From Acidobacteriota bacterium (GTDB lineage Bacteria > Acidobacteriota > Blastocatellia > Chloracidobacteriales > Chloracidobacteriaceae), in contig JACQXX010000086.1 in NCBI GenBank assembly GCA_016208495.1, positions 1-64,000 on the forward strand: a stretch of 64,000 nt of DNA, in the 5' to 3' direction. Shown here piece by piece: positions 38,155-46,421 of this stretch. Position 1 is the stretch's first letter. Each line of letters begins with the position of its first letter. The notes beneath the pieces are model-generated. The model did no database searches. It was not told the DNA's origin and saw nothing but the letters and a program-made list of their open reading frames with translations. Made by a program: the position numbers and the translations under genes.

Positions 38155-39576
38155 TCACCGGCAGACGACCAGCAAGCGGGGTTCGGTCATTTCTTCAATC
38201 GCGTATTTCAGACCTTCGCGGCCAAAGCCGGAATCTTTCACCCCGCCATAGGGCATGTGGTCAATGCGGTAGGTCGGAATATCACCCACGATCAGGCCGC
38301 CGACTTCGAGGGTTTCATAGGCTTTGAGCACTGCCTGCATGTCATTGCTGAAAATTCCGGCCTGCAGGCCAAACGGGGAGGCGTTGATGGATTCCACCGC
38401 CTGCTCAAATTCGTCATAGCCTTCAATTGTGACGACCGGGCCAAAAATCTCCTGGCAATTGACCCGCATTTCCGGATCCGTATTTGTCAAAACCGTTGGA
38501 GTCACACAACTTCCGTCACGCTTACCACCCGTCAGGCAGGTTGCGCCTCCGGCCACGGCTTCCTGAATCCAGTGTTCGACTCGAACAGCGGCTGTTTCAT
38601 TGATCAGCGGTCCGACATCCGTGGTTTCATCAAGTGGATTGCCGATGGTGAGCGCTTCGACTTTGGGGACGAACAGGTCGAGAAAACGATTGAACACAGG
38701 GCGGTGAACCAGAATTCGCTGGACCGAAATACACACCTGCCCGGCGTAGCCAAACCCGCCAATGACAGCCCGACTCGCCGCGTGTTCTAAATCTGCATCC
38801 GAGTGGACGATCACTCCGGCATTTCCACCAAGCTCCAGCGTCACTTTCTTCTTGCCAGCCAGGCTTTTGAGTTTCCAGCCAACCTGGGCACTGCCGGTAA
38901 AGGTCAGCATTTTAATGCGGTCATCGGTAATCAAGGGCGTTGCATACTCAATCGGGCAGGGAAGCACCGTCAGTGAGCCCGCTGGGGCGCCAGCCGATTC
39001 GACGATTTCAGCCAGTTTGAGTGCTGTGAGCGGTGTTTGAGGTGATGGTTTGATGATGATTGAGTTCCCGGCAGCCAGGGCCGGGGCCACTTTGTGAGCC
39101 ACCAGGTTAATTGGGAAATTAAACGGGCTAATCCCGGTAATTGGTCCAATCGGAAACCGCCGGACAATCCCGAACCGGCCCGCCGAAGTTGCCGCCCAAT
39201 CAAGTGGAATGTACTCGCCGTTGATCCGGCGGGCCTCTTCGGCGGCGATTGAGAAGGTAAACGCCGAACGTTCGACTTCAACCCGCGCGGCCTTGATCGG
39301 TTTTCCCGCTTCAGCGGCCAATGTTTGGGCGAATTCTTCAGCCTGGGCGGTGATTCCGGCGGCAATGCGATTGAGCAATCCAGAACGCTCATAACTGCCC
39401 AGGCGCTTCAAGGCGTCAAATCCTTCAACTGAAGCCACAATGGCATCTTGCACATCGGTTTCCATCGCCTGATAGGTGATTCCCACCACGCTCTGGTCAA
39501 AAGGTGCACGAATTTCAGTAACTTCCGGCGACGTTCGCCAGGAGGTGCCAATCAGGAATTTGTGTTCGTGTGACAT
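38155..39576 (-). CDS. NAD(P)-dependent aldehyde dehydrogenase
   Basis: A cytosolic enzyme that oxidises an aldehyde to a carboxylate or thioester. Family motifs are SPFNFP (151-156), FTGSAQVG at the cofactor site, catalytic E248 in LELGGNA, and nucleophile C282 in GYAGQVCISVQR. At 473 residues it is full length. The lactaldehyde / phosphonoacetaldehyde-type branch fits best, but the substrate is not determinable. The start codon follows an AATGAAG heptamer array, read on the minus strand as CTTCATT, with no visible Shine-Dalgarno sequence. The 3' end faces the SLOG gene, with a short CACAGAGGACGCGGAGG repeat-like tract in between (about 38020-38050). Confidence 0.9.
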   Translation of the reverse strand: MSHEHKFLIGTSWRTSPEVTEIRAPFDQSVVGITYQAMETDVQDAIVASVEGFDALKRLGSYERSGLLNRIAAGITAQAEEFAQTLAAEAGKPIKAARVEVERSAFTFSIAAEEARRINGEYIPLDWAATSAGRFGIVRRFPIGPITGISPFNFPINLVAHKVAPALAAGNSIIIKPSPQTPLTALKLAEIVESAGAPAGSLTVLPCPIEYATPLITDDRIKMLTFTGSAQVGWKLKSLAGKKKVTLELGGNAGVIVHSDADLEHAASRAVIGGFGYAGQVCISVQRILVHRPVFNRFLDLFVPKVEALTIGNPLDETTDVGPLINETAAVRVEHWIQEAVAGGATCLTGGKRDGSCVTPTVLTNTDPEMRVNCQEIFGPVVTIEGYDEFEQAVESINASPFGLQAGIFSNDMQAVLKAYETLEVGGLIVGDIPTYRIDHMPYGGVKDSGFGREGLKYAIEEMTEPRLLVVCR

Positions 39577-39582
39577 AAAAAA

Positions 39583-39862
39583 GAATGAAGAATGAAGAAT
39601 GAAGAATGAAGAATGAAGAAAAAGTGTGGTTCCTTAACCTGTAACCGTCAATATAAAAAAACAGCAGTTGATTCAACCTTTCCAGGTCGTTGATCCTGCT
39701 GGAAAAAAGGACATAAAAGACATAAGGGACAAAAGGGACAGGTCGCAAGTCAATTTGGGTAACGGGGTGTTTCCATCACTGGTCTTGTTTTTCTTGGAAA
39801 ATATTGATTTCTAACCACTAACCACTAACCACTAACCACTAACCGCATTCTTCATTCTTCAC
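39583..39862. repeat. AATGAAG array and family C element
   Basis: AATGAAG units (39584-39620) lie upstream of the aldehyde dehydrogenase. A family C half-element follows, with the core GAAAATATTGATTTCTAACCA at about 39796-39815 and a CTAACCA array to about 39845, closed by TTCTTCATTCTTCA. A sequence TCCAGGTCGTTGATCC in the middle is unique. Confidence 0.8.
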
Positions 39863-39902
39863 CAAAAAAGGCTGGCCGGATGAACATCCGACCAGCCTTT
39901 TT
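39863..39902 (-). terminator. Rho-independent terminator of the foldase gene
   Basis: GGCTGGCCGGATG and CATCCGACCAGCC form a stem with one mismatch around AA, bounded by A6 and T5, so a T6 run follows on the minus strand. It is 28 bp beyond the foldase stop codon. Confidence 0.85.
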
Positions 39903-39929
39903 GAATGCGAGAGCAGGTTGAGTCTGTAA

Positions 39930-41996
39930 CTACGGCTGAGGTGGTGCCTGGGCTTCAGACTGAGACAGCGTAATCAAGATTCGTTCAATCAGTTCCTGGT
40001 TGACGATCAGCCGTCCGGTTTCTTTCAGTCGGCGTTTGGCTCCGTCCAAATAGGCTTCGAATATAGCACCAGCGCGGGCACTGCGGAGATTTTCTTCAAT
40101 TCCTTTGGACTGTTCAGCCAGTTTGGACATATCCGCATCCGTCCGACCGGTGACACCAACCACGGCCACCATCATCGTCAACGAATCAAATGAGTTATAG
40201 AACGGCGTGGTCAGCAGTTCGCCAGTTTTGGCTTTTTCAGCCACACCATACACGGCTGGGTACACGCGGCCACCCAGTGATGACGTCGCCACATAATCTT
40301 TCGCTTCTTCAAGCTTGAGCCCCTTGGCTTCGGCAGCGGCTTTCAATCCAGCGGCGTCTTTGGCCTCGGCAATCAGTTTTTTGGCTTCTTCATAAGCCAT
40401 TTGAAGCGCTTTTTCTTTTTTCACTTTTTCGGTCACTTTGTCTTTGACATCTTCAAACGCCGGGTCGCTCGGTTTGCGGAGTTCCATCAATTGCGGAATG
40501 GCAAATCCACCCCGAACCCCAACCTTGTCTCCGATGTCACCCTTGATGGTCAACGCGGTGGTGGCTTCTTCAAATGACGGATTGCTTCCGATTTCAGGGA
40601 TATCGTCACCGGCTGAAAAGAACGGCGTCGTCCGAATGAGGTCCTGGGGATTGACCGCTTTATCCTTGGTGCTCATTTCCTTGGCAACCTGAGCGGCGGA
40701 TTTCTGAATGTCGCGGGTTTGGGTTAACGCGGTCAGAGCCGAATCGGCAAACTTGGAAGCCTGTTTATAGGAAAGTCGGTTGCGAACTGAAGCCATGAGG
40801 GCTTCGCGAGCTTCTTCAAAGGTCTTGGGTGTTTTTTCACTCACTTTGAAGATATAGAACTTGTTGTTCTTAAAGATCGGTTCGCTGACTTTGTTGATCT
40901 CAAGTGAAAATGCCTGTTCCAGCACATCGCCTGGTTTGACGTTGCTGCGTTCGACCACGCCCAGATCTCCGCCATTTGGAGCGCTGGCTGTGTCCTGGGA
41001 GTTTCCACGAGCAAGCGAGTCAAAATCTTCAGCCGGAACATTGTCAACCCCGCGTGCCCGCTTGACCAGTTCATTGGCCTTGGTGCGCACGGTGTCTTCA
41101 TCCTTCGGCGTCAGCACATTGAGCACAATCTGTTTGACCTTGATGGATTTGACCTGTTTTTCAGGGTCATATTCTTTTTTGAGTTCTTCATCCGTGACCG
41201 GCACTGTTTCACCAGCTTTTTCCTGGCTAATGAACAGGTACTGGACTTTGCGCTGATCTTTGGTGGCGCGGAATGCATCTTTGTGACTGTCAAAATATGC
41301 CCGGATTTCTTGATCAGTCGGGGCTTCAACTTTGTCAAGATAGGTTTTTTCTTCAAGCACGGCGAACGAAAGCTGAAGTTTGGTGTTGCTTTGCTTGTAG
41401 TTTTCTTCAATTTCCTTCGAATTGATCTGAATACCATCGGTCACAAACTTGCGCAGCTTATCTTCGGTGATCTGGCGGCGCAGGCTTTGTTCAAATTCAT
41501 AGACCGTACTTCCCTGGCGTTCGATGGCGCGTTTGAACTTTTCATAGCCAACCCATTTGCCGTCAGGGCTATACATTTCTCGAATCCGATCCTTCAATTC
41601 ATCTTCGGTTGCCGTCAGTCCAAGCCGTTCGGCTTCGGCTTCGATGATTTTATCGCGAACCAGAGAGCGCAAAAGTTCTTTGTCGGTGCCACGGTCACGC
41701 AGACCTTTGACGTCGGTGGGAAGTGCCGCGGATGGCGATTGGGAGCGGTACATCTGATACATCGCCAGGTACCGGCGAATGCCATCAGCATAGTCCTTGG
41801 CCGTGATATCACGGCCATCAACTTCGGCAATCACAGTGCTATCCGCCACGGGTTCAACCACTTTGGGGCCGCTGCCGCCGCTGCTCCAGCCGCTGGGAGT
41901 GCCATAAGCAATAAACATACCGACGGCGAGAACCACAATAATGCCCACCAGAATGAGGTTCTGGGAACGCTTGTAGCGTGACATGAGACGTAACAT
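39930..41996 (-). CDS. PpiD/SurA-like peptidyl-prolyl isomerase
   Basis: This is a membrane-anchored periplasmic folding factor. With the ATG at 41996 there is a short basic start (MLRLMSRYKRSQN), a single anchor (LILVGIIVVLAVGMFIAYG), then a SurA-N-type chaperone region. A parvulin rotamase domain follows (IKVKQIVLN..DFDSLARGNSQDTASAPNGGDLGVVERSNV, with GGDLG), and a helical C-terminus. The length (688) and layout match PpiD. The open frame extends 64 codons upstream, but that part is translated heptamer repeat (HPSSFIPHPSS) and is not credible. GGAGG lies 13 bp before the ATG, and an ATG four codons later is an alternative. Its own terminator follows. Confidence 0.85.
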   Translation of the reverse strand: MLRLMSRYKRSQNLILVGIIVVLAVGMFIAYGTPSGWSSGGSGPKVVEPVADSTVIAEVDGRDITAKDYADGIRRYLAMYQMYRSQSPSAALPTDVKGLRDRGTDKELLRSLVRDKIIEAEAERLGLTATEDELKDRIREMYSPDGKWVGYEKFKRAIERQGSTVYEFEQSLRRQITEDKLRKFVTDGIQINSKEIEENYKQSNTKLQLSFAVLEEKTYLDKVEAPTDQEIRAYFDSHKDAFRATKDQRKVQYLFISQEKAGETVPVTDEELKKEYDPEKQVKSIKVKQIVLNVLTPKDEDTVRTKANELVKRARGVDNVPAEDFDSLARGNSQDTASAPNGGDLGVVERSNVKPGDVLEQAFSLEINKVSEPIFKNNKFYIFKVSEKTPKTFEEAREALMASVRNRLSYKQASKFADSALTALTQTRDIQKSAAQVAKEMSTKDKAVNPQDLIRTTPFFSAGDDIPEIGSNPSFEEATTALTIKGDIGDKVGVRGGFAIPQLMELRKPSDPAFEDVKDKVTEKVKKEKALQMAYEEAKKLIAEAKDAAGLKAAAEAKGLKLEEAKDYVATSSLGGRVYPAVYGVAEKAKTGELLTTPFYNSFDSLTMMVAVVGVTGRTDADMSKLAEQSKGIEENLRSARAGAIFEAYLDGAKRRLKETGRLIVNQELIERILITLSQSEAQAPPQP

Positions 41997-42139
41997 AACT
42001 TGGTGAAAACCTCCGGAAACCATCTGCCGGGAGAGAGTGGCAGATACAGTCAAAATAGAGCTTTTGAGGAAAACGGGAACATTACCGTAAACCCGATTTG
42101 CGCGCAATAGAAAGACTGAGTTCGGGGCTTGGGGCAATC

Positions 42140-42270
42140 GAAGGGATGAGGGATGAGGGATGAAGGATGAGGGATGAAATAAAGCCAATTTCTTCAGCCC
42201 GATAATCTTCAGCCCTCAGCCCTCAGCCCCCAGCCCTGGTTTTCAGCCCTCAGCCCCAAGCCCTCATCTT
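42140..42270. repeat. GATGAGG and CAGCCCT repeat tracts
   Basis: GATGAGG units (42148-42178) are followed by repeated CTTCAGCCC / CCTCAGCCC blocks (42190-42262). The tract lies between the foldase start and the porin. Confidence 0.8.
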
Positions 42271-42403
42271 TATGGTTTCCTTATAAACCCCTTACACCAT
42301 TTTTATGTGGCAGCGGGTAAGCTCAGGTTCATTCAGAAAGGCTACCCTGACACACTGAAGTACAATTGAAAGAGTTTCATTTCTGTCAGGAGCTTAAAAA
42401 TCT

Positions 42404-43909
42404 ATGAACCATTACTCCAAATTTCACACACTGATTCAGATAGCCGGATTCGTCTGGCTGTGCGGTTGGTTTGGGACAACACCAATTGCGGCTCAAAGCG
42501 CGAGCGTGGAAATCCCGATTTCTGCAACCGAAGAAAAAAACACGACGGCCAAAAGCAGCGAATCAGCCGCCTCGGCGACAAGCGCTGAACTTTTAGCGGA
42601 ACTCAAACGGCTGCGGGAAACCGTGGATCGTCTCGAAGGCCGGATCAAAACGCTTGAATCTGAAAAAACAGAACCGGCATCTCTCCCAGGTGCCACCACT
42701 CAACCGACTCTTTCAACCGTGGATGCCCCTCAACCATCCACTCAGGGCGAAGCCGTCAAAGATCTCTCGGCAGCCGACCGAAGCGTGCTGGATTTCTGGA
42801 ACGAAACCACGGTCAACCTCACGGTGGATGGGTATTACGGGTATAACTTCAACCGTCCAGCGGGCCGAATCAACCTGCTTCGCGCCAATGATGTCACCAG
42901 CAACAGTTTCAACCTGAACCAGGCGACGCTGGTCGTTGAACGGGCGCCGAATGTTGAAGCCGGTCGCCGGTTTGGCGTGCGCCTTGATTTACAATATGGC
43001 CAGGCGACCGAAACGCTGCAAGGAAGTGCGATCAATGAAAACCGGCCCCAGGTTTACCGACCTGTTCTGCAAGCCTATGGAACCTATGTGTTTCCAGTCG
43101 GTAAAGGCGTCACGGTTGACTTTGGAAAGTGGGTCAGTGCCCTGGGGATCGAAAGTAATTTCACCAAAGATCAGATGAATTACTCACGGGCGTTTTACTT
43201 TAACTTCCTGCCGTTTTACCACTTTGGCTTTCGCACCAACTATGCCGTCAATGACAAATTCAATGTCACCCACTGGCTGGTGAATGGTGCCAATCAAAGT
43301 GAAGATTTCAATGGCTTTAAATCCCAGGCGCTGCTGCTCAACTTTAAGCCGACGAGCCGGGTTTCGTGGAATGTGAACTACTACACCGGGCTTGAATCAC
43401 GCGACACCACGCCGGTGCTCAATCCTGGGGCGCCTCCGTTGCCGACCCAGCCTGGACTTTCAACGGATGTTATCAGTCCGGTGCCACGTGGCCGACTCCA
43501 CATCCTGGATACCTACGCGACCTGGAACGCCACCGACAAGCTCACCCTGGCGGGTGAATTTGACTATGTCATTTCGCGCACGCAGACCTTTTCGGCTCCA
43601 TCACGTGTGACAGGTGGGGCGCTCTATGCCCGCTACCAGTTCACTCCAGCACTGGCGCTGGCTGGGCGAGCAGAATATCTCTCAGACCGGGGTGGTCTGT
43701 TTTCAGGTGTGACACAGGCACTCAAAGAAACCACACTGACCGGTGAATACAAATTTGCCGATGGATTTCTGGCACGGGCCGAATGGCGACGGGATTTTTC
43801 AAATCAACCGTTTTTCCTGACTGCCGTTCCAGGAGTTCTGAAAAAAGAACAGAACACCGCCACGCTGGGTTTGGTGTGGTGGTTTGGACGCAAGCAGGGA
43901 AGCTGGTGA
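42404..43909 (+). CDS. Outer-membrane porin (bbp2/OmpL-like) preceding the kdp operon
   Basis: A signal peptide (cut near IAAQSAS, residue 31) leads to a coiled-coil-prone segment (SAELLAELKRLRETVDRLEGRIKTLE, about 60-87) and a Ser/Thr/Pro linker. A beta-barrel (about 130-501) follows, beginning VNLTVDGYYGYNFNRP. DFGKWVSALGIE, NYSRAFYFNFLPFYHFGFRTNY and THWLVNGANQ are hallmarks of the bbp2 family. The barrel ends in aromatic strands (LGLVWWFGRKQGSW). A coiled coil before the barrel fits peptidoglycan or trimer anchoring. It lies about 200 bp before the kdp genes on the same strand, so passage of K+ across the outer membrane is a reasonable inference. AGGAG precedes the ATG. Confidence 0.8.
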   Translation: MNHYSKFHTLIQIAGFVWLCGWFGTTPIAAQSASVEIPISATEEKNTTAKSSESAASATSAELLAELKRLRETVDRLEGRIKTLESEKTEPASLPGATTQPTLSTVDAPQPSTQGEAVKDLSAADRSVLDFWNETTVNLTVDGYYGYNFNRPAGRINLLRANDVTSNSFNLNQATLVVERAPNVEAGRRFGVRLDLQYGQATETLQGSAINENRPQVYRPVLQAYGTYVFPVGKGVTVDFGKWVSALGIESNFTKDQMNYSRAFYFNFLPFYHFGFRTNYAVNDKFNVTHWLVNGANQSEDFNGFKSQALLLNFKPTSRVSWNVNYYTGLESRDTTPVLNPGAPPLPTQPGLSTDVISPVPRGRLHILDTYATWNATDKLTLAGEFDYVISRTQTFSAPSRVTGGALYARYQFTPALALAGRAEYLSDRGGLFSGVTQALKETTLTGEYKFADGFLARAEWRRDFSNQPFFLTAVPGVLKKEQNTATLGLVWWFGRKQGSW

Positions 43910-43916
43910 AAAAAAA

Positions 43917-44100
43917 CATCGGGCTGAAGAAAATGGGCTGAAGATTCGCAGGCTCAGGGCTGAAGAAGACGGGCTGAAGAGGAAGGTAAACTACTGATAT
44001 ATATGGATTTCAGGCCCGGAGGGGCGTCGTTTAATAGCCGTGGTGCGAAGCCCACGGTTACAAAATCCAGGGATGAAGACATCGGGCTGAAGAAAAGGAA
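43917..44100. repeat. GGGCTGAAGAA blocks and a family D element
   Basis: Repeats of GGGCTGAAGA (43920-43983 and about 44085) surround a family D copy (44005-44058). That copy has GGCCC-GGA-GGGGC and CCGTGG..CCACGG. Confidence 0.75.
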
Positions 44101-44106
44101 TTATTT

Positions 44107-44289
44107 ATGAGGCAGTTTGTAACATTAACTGGTTTGAAAACACGGTTGGGCGTGGTTTGGCAGGATCTGCAACTGTTGGCCGCCGTAACGCTGGCTCGGC
44201 TGATCGTGGCTCGTCAGCTCCGTGCGGAAGCACTTGAAAAAAATGATTTTATGGTCGTATCGCGGGCGTCTACCCGTTATATTGGCTAA
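44107..44289 (+). CDS. Small ORF in the kdp leader, unknown function
   Basis: A 60-residue basic, amphipathic reading frame (MRQFVTLTGLKTRLG...). Support is positional: AAGGA lies about 8 bp before the ATG, it ends 15 bp before the next small gene, and it is in a tight run that leads into kdpF. I know no homologue. It could instead be a regulatory leader peptide. Confidence 0.45.
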   Translation: MRQFVTLTGLKTRLGVVWQDLQLLAAVTLARLIVARQLRAEALEKNDFMVVSRASTRYIG

Positions 44290-44304
44290 GAGAGGTGACT
44301 TACA

Positions 44305-44388
44305 ATGGCGGACCTGATGATGTGTTTGGCAACCGTGGTCTTTTTTGCGGTGGCCGTTGCCTATGTACACGGCTGTAAACGATTGTAA
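44305..44388 (+). CDS. 27-residue single-helix membrane peptide in the kdp operon
   Basis: MADLMMCLATVVFFAVAVAY plus VHGCKRL is one hydrophobic helix with a basic end. GAGAGGTGA lies 6 bp before the ATG. It is 11 bp upstream of kdpF. Small helices in this position are seen in some kdp operons of other phyla (from memory); they may help stabilise the complex like KdpF. Confidence 0.65.
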   Translation: MADLMMCLATVVFFAVAVAYVHGCKRL

Positions 44389-44399
44389 GGCAGGATGAT

Positions 44400-44489
44400 A
44401 TGACTTTCGAAGTGATCCTTTGTCTGGTCGTAACAATTGTGCTGCTGGCCTATCTGGTCGCTGCTTTGTTACGTCCTGAAAGGTTTTGA
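44400..44489 (+). CDS. kdpF: Potassium-transporting ATPase subunit KdpF
   Basis: A 29-residue single-helix peptide (MTFEVILCLVVTIVLLAYLV then AALLRPERF) with the typical LxxYLxxALLxPExF pattern. It stabilises the KdpABC complex. AGGA lies 5 bp upstream. The stop is 3 bp before kdpA. Confidence 0.85.
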   Translation: MTFEVILCLVVTIVLLAYLVAALLRPERF

Positions 44490-44492
44490 GAT

Positions 44493-46265
44493 ATGACGTT
44501 CAACGGATGGTTCCAAATCGGGTTGTTTTTTCTCGTGATCGTGGTGTTGACCAAACCCACTGGTCTGTACATGGCCCGTGTTTTTGCTGGTGAGGCAACC
44601 TTTCCAGATCTCGTATTGAGGCCGGTGGAACGGCTCATTTACCGGTTGACTGGAGTTGATGAAAAGGAAGAAATGCCCTGGACAACCTATGCGCTGGCCA
44701 TGCTGGCCTTTAGCGTGGTGTCAATGCTGGTGCTGTATGCCCTGCAGCGTCTCCAGGGAGTGCTCCCACTCAACCCTCAACACCTTGCGGGTGTGGCTCC
44801 AGATCTGGCCTTTAATACGGCGGCTTCATTTACAACCAACACCAACTGGCAGGCTTATGGTGGTGAGACCACGATGAGTTATTTTACCCAGATGGCTGGA
44901 TTGGCCTATCAAAACTTTGTTTCGGCAGCCGTCGGAATTGCGCTGGCGGTGGCATTTATCCGGGGGCTTGCCCGCTGCGAAAGCGATTCGCTCGGCAACT
45001 TTTGGGTTGATCTGGTGCGAGGCAGCTTATGGATTTTGCTGCCGCTCAGCCTGGTCATGGCCTTGTTTCTGGTTTCTCAAGGGATGGTTCAAAATCTGAA
45101 TCCCTACACAACCGTCACGCTGGTTGAACCCCAAACGATTCAGGCGACCAATCCTGATGGCAGCGTGACCACCAAACAAATCACCGAACAGGTCATTGCC
45201 CAGGGACCGGTGGCTTCGCAGGTCGCCATAAAAATGATTGGCACCAATGGCGGTGGATTTTTCAATGCCAACAGTGCTCATCCCTTTGAAAACCCGACGC
45301 CGCTGTCCAATTTCATTGAAATGCTGGCCATTTTCGTGATTTCAGCCGGATTGACCTATACGCTGGGACATATGACGGGCTCACCGCGCCATGGTTGGGC
45401 TGTCTTTGCCGCGATGGCCGTATTGTTTTTGGTCGGGGTAACGGTGGCGTACTGGGCGGAAGCGCGTGGAAATCCACTCCTGTCAGGAACAAACCAGACT
45501 GTTTCCGCCGTGCAATCCGGCGGCAATATGGAAGGCAAGGAAGTGCGGTTTGGCATTGCCAACTCAGCACTTTTTGCCACCGTGACCACCGATGCCAGTT
45601 GTGGCGCCGTGAACTCCATGCACGACAGCTTTACGCCCATCGGCGGCCTGGTGCCGCTGGCCAATATTATGCTTGGTGAAGTGGTCTTTGGCGGTGTCGG
45701 CGCCGGAATGTACGGCATCCTGATTTTTGTCGTGCTCACGGTGTTTATCGCCGGACTGATGGTCGGGCGAACACCGGAATACCTGGGCAAAAAGATCGAA
45801 GCCTTTGATGTGAAAATGGCCATGCTGGCGATATTGATTGTTCCGCTGATCATTCTGGCTTTTTCGGCTATTTCCAGTGTCAGTTCGGGACCGCTGGCTT
45901 CGATTGCCAATCCGGGACCACACGGGCTGAGTGAAATTGTATATGCCTACACATCGGCGACCGGCAACAATGGGTCAGCATTCGGCGGAATCAGCGTCAA
46001 TACCTTCTGGTACAACACCACGCTTGGGTTCTCGATGTTGATCGGACGGTTTCTTATCATCATTCCGATGCTGGCTCTGGCTGGAAATCTGGGTCGGAAA
46101 AAATCAATTCCTCCATCACTTGGCACTTTCCCGGTTACAACACCGCTGTTCACCACGCTGCTGGTCAGTGTGATTGTGATCGTTGGGGCATTGACCTTCT
46201 TTCCAATGTTGAGCCTGGGGCCAATTGTCGAAGATTTGCTGATGCAGGCGGGGAAGACTTTTTAG
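44493..46265 (+). CDS. kdpA: Potassium-transporting ATPase channel subunit KdpA
   Basis: This is the K+-selective channel-like subunit of the high-affinity Kdp pump in the inner membrane. Its four selectivity-filter segments are all visible: [36 protein letters not shown] and [10 protein letters not shown]. About ten membrane helices are present. The length (590) is normal. The TAG stop is made at the junction with the following repeat (TTTTTAGTCAGTAG), so the repeat may have set the C-terminus. Confidence 0.97.
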   Translation: MTFNGWFQIGLFFLVIVVLTKPTGLYMARVFAGEATFPDLVLRPVERLIYRLTGVDEKEEMPWTTYALAMLAFSVVSMLVLYALQRLQGVLPLNPQHLAGVAPDLAFNTAASFTTNTNWQAYGGETTMSYFTQMAGLAYQNFVSAAVGIALAVAFIRGLARCESDSLGNFWVDLVRGSLWILLPLSLVMALFLVSQGMVQNLNPYTTVTLVEPQTIQATNPDGSVTTKQITEQVIAQGPVASQVAIKMIGTNGGGFFNANSAHPFENPTPLSNFIEMLAIFVISAGLTYTLGHMTGSPRHGWAVFAAMAVLFLVGVTVAYWAEARGNPLLSGTNQTVSAVQSGGNMEGKEVRFGIANSALFATVTTDASCGAVNSMHDSFTPIGGLVPLANIMLGEVVFGGVGAGMYGILIFVVLTVFIAGLMVGRTPEYLGKKIEAFDVKMAMLAILIVPLIILAFSAISSVSSGPLASIANPGPHGLSEIVYAYTSATGNNGSAFGGISVNTFWYNTTLGFSMLIGRFLIIIPMLALAGNLGRKKSIPPSLGTFPVTTPLFTTLLVSVIVIVGALTFFPMLSLGPIVEDLLMQAGKTF

Positions 46266-46411
46266 TCAGTAGTCAGTAGTCGAGTGTTGGGATTTTAAGA
46301 TGTCTGTCACGTGTATTTCATTTGATTTAGATCGTTTAGGAACGATTCTTTTCAGGGATTCCACGGATTCAACGATCTGGGTTTTATCTACTGACTACTG
46401 ACTACTGACTC
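46266..46411. repeat. Family A repeat element inserted between kdpA and kdpB
   Basis: TCAGTAG units (46264-46290) and CTACTGA units (46387-46411) face each other across about 95 bp. The core keeps GTCGAGTGTTGGGATTT, ATTCTTTTCAGGGATTCCA and CTGGGTTTTATCTACTGA, as in the copy at 55405-55558. In most kdp operons kdpA and kdpB are only a few bases apart. Confidence 0.85.
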
Positions 46412-46421
46412 TCTTAAATAT

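Noticed and set aside
41997-42188. N-terminal extension of the PpiD-like protein
   Set aside because: It translates heptamer repeat (HPSSFIPHPSS) and would push the membrane anchor 64 residues inward.
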